NCBI GenBank assembly: GCA_018817205.1
Contig: JAHIUE010000080.1
Coordinates: 1-49,731 of the forward strand
Source: Patescibacteria group bacterium
GTDB lineage: Bacteria; Patescibacteriota; Microgenomatia; Daviesbacterales; UBA10151
DNA length: 49,731 bases
Reading direction: 5' to 3'
The position numbers were made by a program, and so were the translations under genes. Of this stretch, positions 47,774-49,731 are shown piece by piece (positions within the stretch are counted from its first letter, which is position 1; each line of letters begins with the position of its first letter). Under the pieces are notes generated by a model. It was not told the origin of the DNA. It worked only from the letters and a program-made list of their open reading frames with translations, and did not search any database.

Positions 47774-49117
47774 TTACATTCTTTCCAAGATATCTGCTGT
47801 TCCAACGCTATCAATTTTTCGATAATTTTCATTTATGTATCTGTCAATACTCGGTGCAAAATCCCTAAGTCTACGGTTTTCGATCAAAACTGTTTTATCG
47901 GAAACTACAAACCGAGGTTTATCTTTTATAATCCCTTCCAGAATTCTACTTTCTGCAACTTGCATAAACCAGGGGAACTGAAAGACAAAAATATCTCCCG
48001 CCGGCATAGTGCTCGACATCTGATATAGATGAGGTTGCCCTCCAAAAACAAATATTTTCTCTCCAGGATTTGTATAATCCTTAATTTTGGCAGCCAAATT
48101 CTTAGTATGGGAATCAAAAGCAATCACTCGATCCCCCAGATGACCCTTATAAAAAGTCATCAGCCACCAAACTGCAATCAGTAAATACCCCATCCATATT
48201 CCTAATCTCCTCAATTTCCCCAATCCTCCCAATCCGTAAACGGTAGCCAAAACAGCAAAAGGCAAAGCGGGTTGAAAATGTACGAAGTCAAACCTGGTAG
48301 AAAGTCCTATCAGTGTTCCTATTAAAAAAATCAAAAGGATTTGTGCTTCCGTTAGTTTAATTTTTCTAATTACTAAAAAGGCTAAACCAAACACTAAAGC
48401 TACTCTGGAAAAATGAGCCAAGTCAGGACCTATCCCTCTACCGAATTGAGCAAACGTTGTCAGATTAAAAATAACAGTCCAGTACCAAAAATCCGTAAAC
48501 ACCCCCAAAATCCAAAAGTAAAAAAACACAATGACAATTGGTGGAAGGAGTCCTGATAAATATTTAAGTACAGCTTTAAACTTTTTATCTTTCCAAAAAA
48601 GATATATTAAAACAAAAAAAGACAAGGGGATTAAAACCTGTTTAAAAACAATTCCGATACCGAGCAATAACCCGGTTATAAAAATTTTTCTTTTATATAA
48701 AGCGTAAAAAGCAGGCAGCAGTACTAACGGCAAAAAACTGTCAATCCATAAAACCCAACCCTCAAAAAAGGGCTGCCATATTAAATATAGAATATTTACG
48801 AGTAATGCTTTTGTCTTACTTTTCAAAATTCCACGGCTTACAAAAAAGAGCATAACTTGTGTAATAAGAGCAAGAAAAATTGACCAAATTCTCGCTATTT
48901 CCGGAGTAGTCATCCCCAAATTATTTAAGTTGATTGGCAAAAACATCAGTCCCGGAAAGTGTTGATCTAAAATTTGACCGTAAGGCTTTAGGTCATGATT
49001 TGTTAAATACGGATAAATAAAAAGTTCAGGATAAGGAAAAAAAATAAGCTTTGTTAATATCAAAGCATGAAAAGATATTATTACAATCAACAAACCAATA
49101 ATTAATTTATTTGACAT
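47774..49117 (-). CDS. GT39-like polytopic membrane protein
   Basis: A 447-residue protein with about ten membrane segments and a C-terminal soluble domain of about 100 residues. The first loop contains TyrProTyrLeuThrAsnHisAspLeuLysProTyrGly, in the place of the acidic catalytic loop of GT39/ArnT-like enzymes. I use ATG 49117, which overlaps the upstream gene by 11 nt and starts just before the first membrane segment; ATG 49141 is possible. Probably a lipid-linked-sugar-dependent glycosyltransferase, but the family match is weaker than for the 36674 gene. Confidence 0.7.
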   Translation of the reverse strand: MSNKLIIGLLIVIISFHALILTKLIFFPYPELFIYPYLTNHDLKPYGQILDQHFPGLMFLPINLNNLGMTTPEIARIWSIFLALITQVMLFFVSRGILKSKTKALLVNILYLIWQPFFEGWVLWIDSFLPLVLLPAFYALYKRKIFITGLLLGIGIVFKQVLIPLSFFVLIYLFWKDKKFKAVLKYLSGLLPPIVIVFFYFWILGVFTDFWYWTVIFNLTTFAQFGRGIGPDLAHFSRVALVFGLAFLVIRKIKLTEAQILLIFLIGTLIGLSTRFDFVHFQPALPFAVLATVYGLGGLGKLRRLGIWMGYLLIAVWWLMTFYKGHLGDRVIAFDSHTKNLAAKIKDYTNPGEKIFVFGGQPHLYQMSSTMPAGDIFVFQFPWFMQVAESRILEGIIKDKPRFVVSDKTVLIENRRLRDFAPSIDRYINENYRKIDSVGTADILERM

Positions 49118-49731
49118 AATGATAAATAAATCCCACTCCATGAAAATCTCTAATATCTTTCTCTTTATATCCTAAATTAATTAATTTCTTTGCAACAAAC
49201 CTATTGGGATCGCTTATCTGCACTAAATAATCAACTAAATAAACATCTTCATTATCTTTGAGTAAATCTCCTAAATCTGCAACCGAACTTTCATCTTTAG
49301 CAGGAAAATCTTTTAGGGCTCCTTTTGCATTCAGGCTATCGCCGGCATAATAATCAAAAGGAGGCAATGTCCCAGAGCTTTCAAATAATATAATTTGTGG
49401 TTGAATATTCCTAAAAAAGAGGACTAGACTTTTCCAGTTGTCTCTTTGGTAATTGGGATTTAACAAATAAACTAAGGAGCAAAAAATTTCTATAAATAAA
49501 ACAGTAATTAAAATGCCATATTTTAATCTATTCTTAAAAGACATGATGCCGCTTGCGATTAAAATAACAAAACTAAGAATGATAAACAGAACCCTAAAAT
49601 AGCTGTATACCGGAATAAAAAAAGAAATAATTGTTGCTATTATGGGAGGAACAATGAGCCATGATAAAAGCAGTTTTCTGGGTGTATCGGCCACATGTTT
49701 TGCGCCGCGCAATAAAAGATAAACAAACAAA
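49107..49731 (-). CDS. C-terminal part of a GT39-like membrane protein (cut by window end)
   Basis: The last 207 residues of a membrane protein whose reading frame is still open at the window edge. Four hydrophobic segments are followed by a soluble C-terminal domain (IleLeuPheGluSerSerGlyThrLeuProProPheAspTyrTyr), the layout of GT39/ArnT-like enzymes. The true start lies outside. It overlaps the next gene by 11 nt. Confidence 0.65.
   Translation of the reverse strand, partial: LFVYLLLRGAKHVADTPRKLLLSWLIVPPIIATIISFFIPVYSYFRVLFIILSFVILIASGIMSFKNRLKYGILITVLFIEIFCSLVYLLNPNYQRDNWKSLVLFFRNIQPQIILFESSGTLPPFDYYAGDSLNAKGALKDFPAKDESSVADLGDLLKDNEDVYLVDYLVQISDPNRFVAKKLINLGYKEKDIRDFHGVGFIYHYVK

Noticed and set aside
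1..49731. UGA recoding to Gly or Trp as in some CPR lineages
   Set aside because: UGA ends many intact genes, including the ATGA junctions of murF, mraY, recO and rsmH, at the expected protein ends.
1..49731. CRISPR arrays, insertion sequences, prophage genes and rRNA genes
   Set aside because: No regularly spaced repeats with spacers, no transposase or phage structural gene, and no rRNA sequence was found on either strand.

Overview
The window looks like a chromosomal segment of a Candidate Phyla Radiation bacterium (Patescibacteria, most like Microgenomates). The reasons are genes packed with ATGA or few-base junctions, AT-rich DNA, a division and cell-wall (dcw) cluster whose Mur enzymes are unusually short, a DUF4012 protein beside a polysaccharide locus, and several promoters lying so close to the start codon that the mRNAs must be leaderless. 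UGA is used as a normal stop. The lineage is an inference from gene content; no rRNA gene is present.

Region 1 (1-4911) is accessory and AT-rich. It holds two small membrane proteins, a boxA-like structured leader around a DUF1508 protein, a GIY-YIG-like mini-nuclease, a 50-residue AbrB-like protein behind three 11-bp iterons, a DUF433/DUF5615 toxin-antitoxin-like pair, and a Fic protein whose promoter carries three copies of one operator half-site. A 38-bp direct repeat brackets the AbrB and DUF433/DUF5615 genes. Gene debris follows Fic.

Region 2 (4912-8245): a tRNA-Val(CAC) gene is followed 5 nt later by an HD-domain gene and two genes that split a PEP-synthase-like phosphotransferase into a phosphohistidine half and an ATP-binding half. 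A very compact divergent promoter serves this unit and signal peptidase I.

Region 3 (8232-27621, all minus strand) is one long cell-envelope and division locus. In transcription order it reads mraZ, rsmH, ftsL-like, ftsI, murE-like, murB (short), murA, murF-like, mraY, ftsW, murG, ftsQ, ftsA, ftsZ, ileS, rodA, rplU, rpmA, parB. It starts with four 10-bp-spaced MraZ boxes. murC, murD and ddl are absent. MurA has Asp in place of the catalytic Cys115.

Region 4 (27791-40757): a small hypothetical gene with its own leaderless promoter, then an anchored hypothetical protein, glycyl-tRNA synthetase and recO, lying downstream of a polysaccharide locus. That locus has an acyltransferase, an O-antigen-ligase-like protein, a GT39-like protein, three GT4 glycosyltransferases, an initiating sugar-1-phosphate transferase and a DUF4012 protein.

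Region 5 (40761-43207) is the most striking. A true TrpR repressor gene sits behind a palindrome matching the E. coli trp operator consensus at 16 of 18 positions. Between trpR and the next genes is a T-box leader with an intrinsic terminator. The controlled genes are a radical SAM enzyme and an Asp/Glu-racemase-family protein, not known trp genes. This suggests an undescribed tryptophan-responsive pathway.

Region 6 (43235-49731): a deoxyribosyltransferase-like protein, an RlmN/Cfr-like radical SAM protein and a methyltransferase form a more G+C-rich insert, followed by more glycosyltransferase and GT39-like genes; the last runs off the window.
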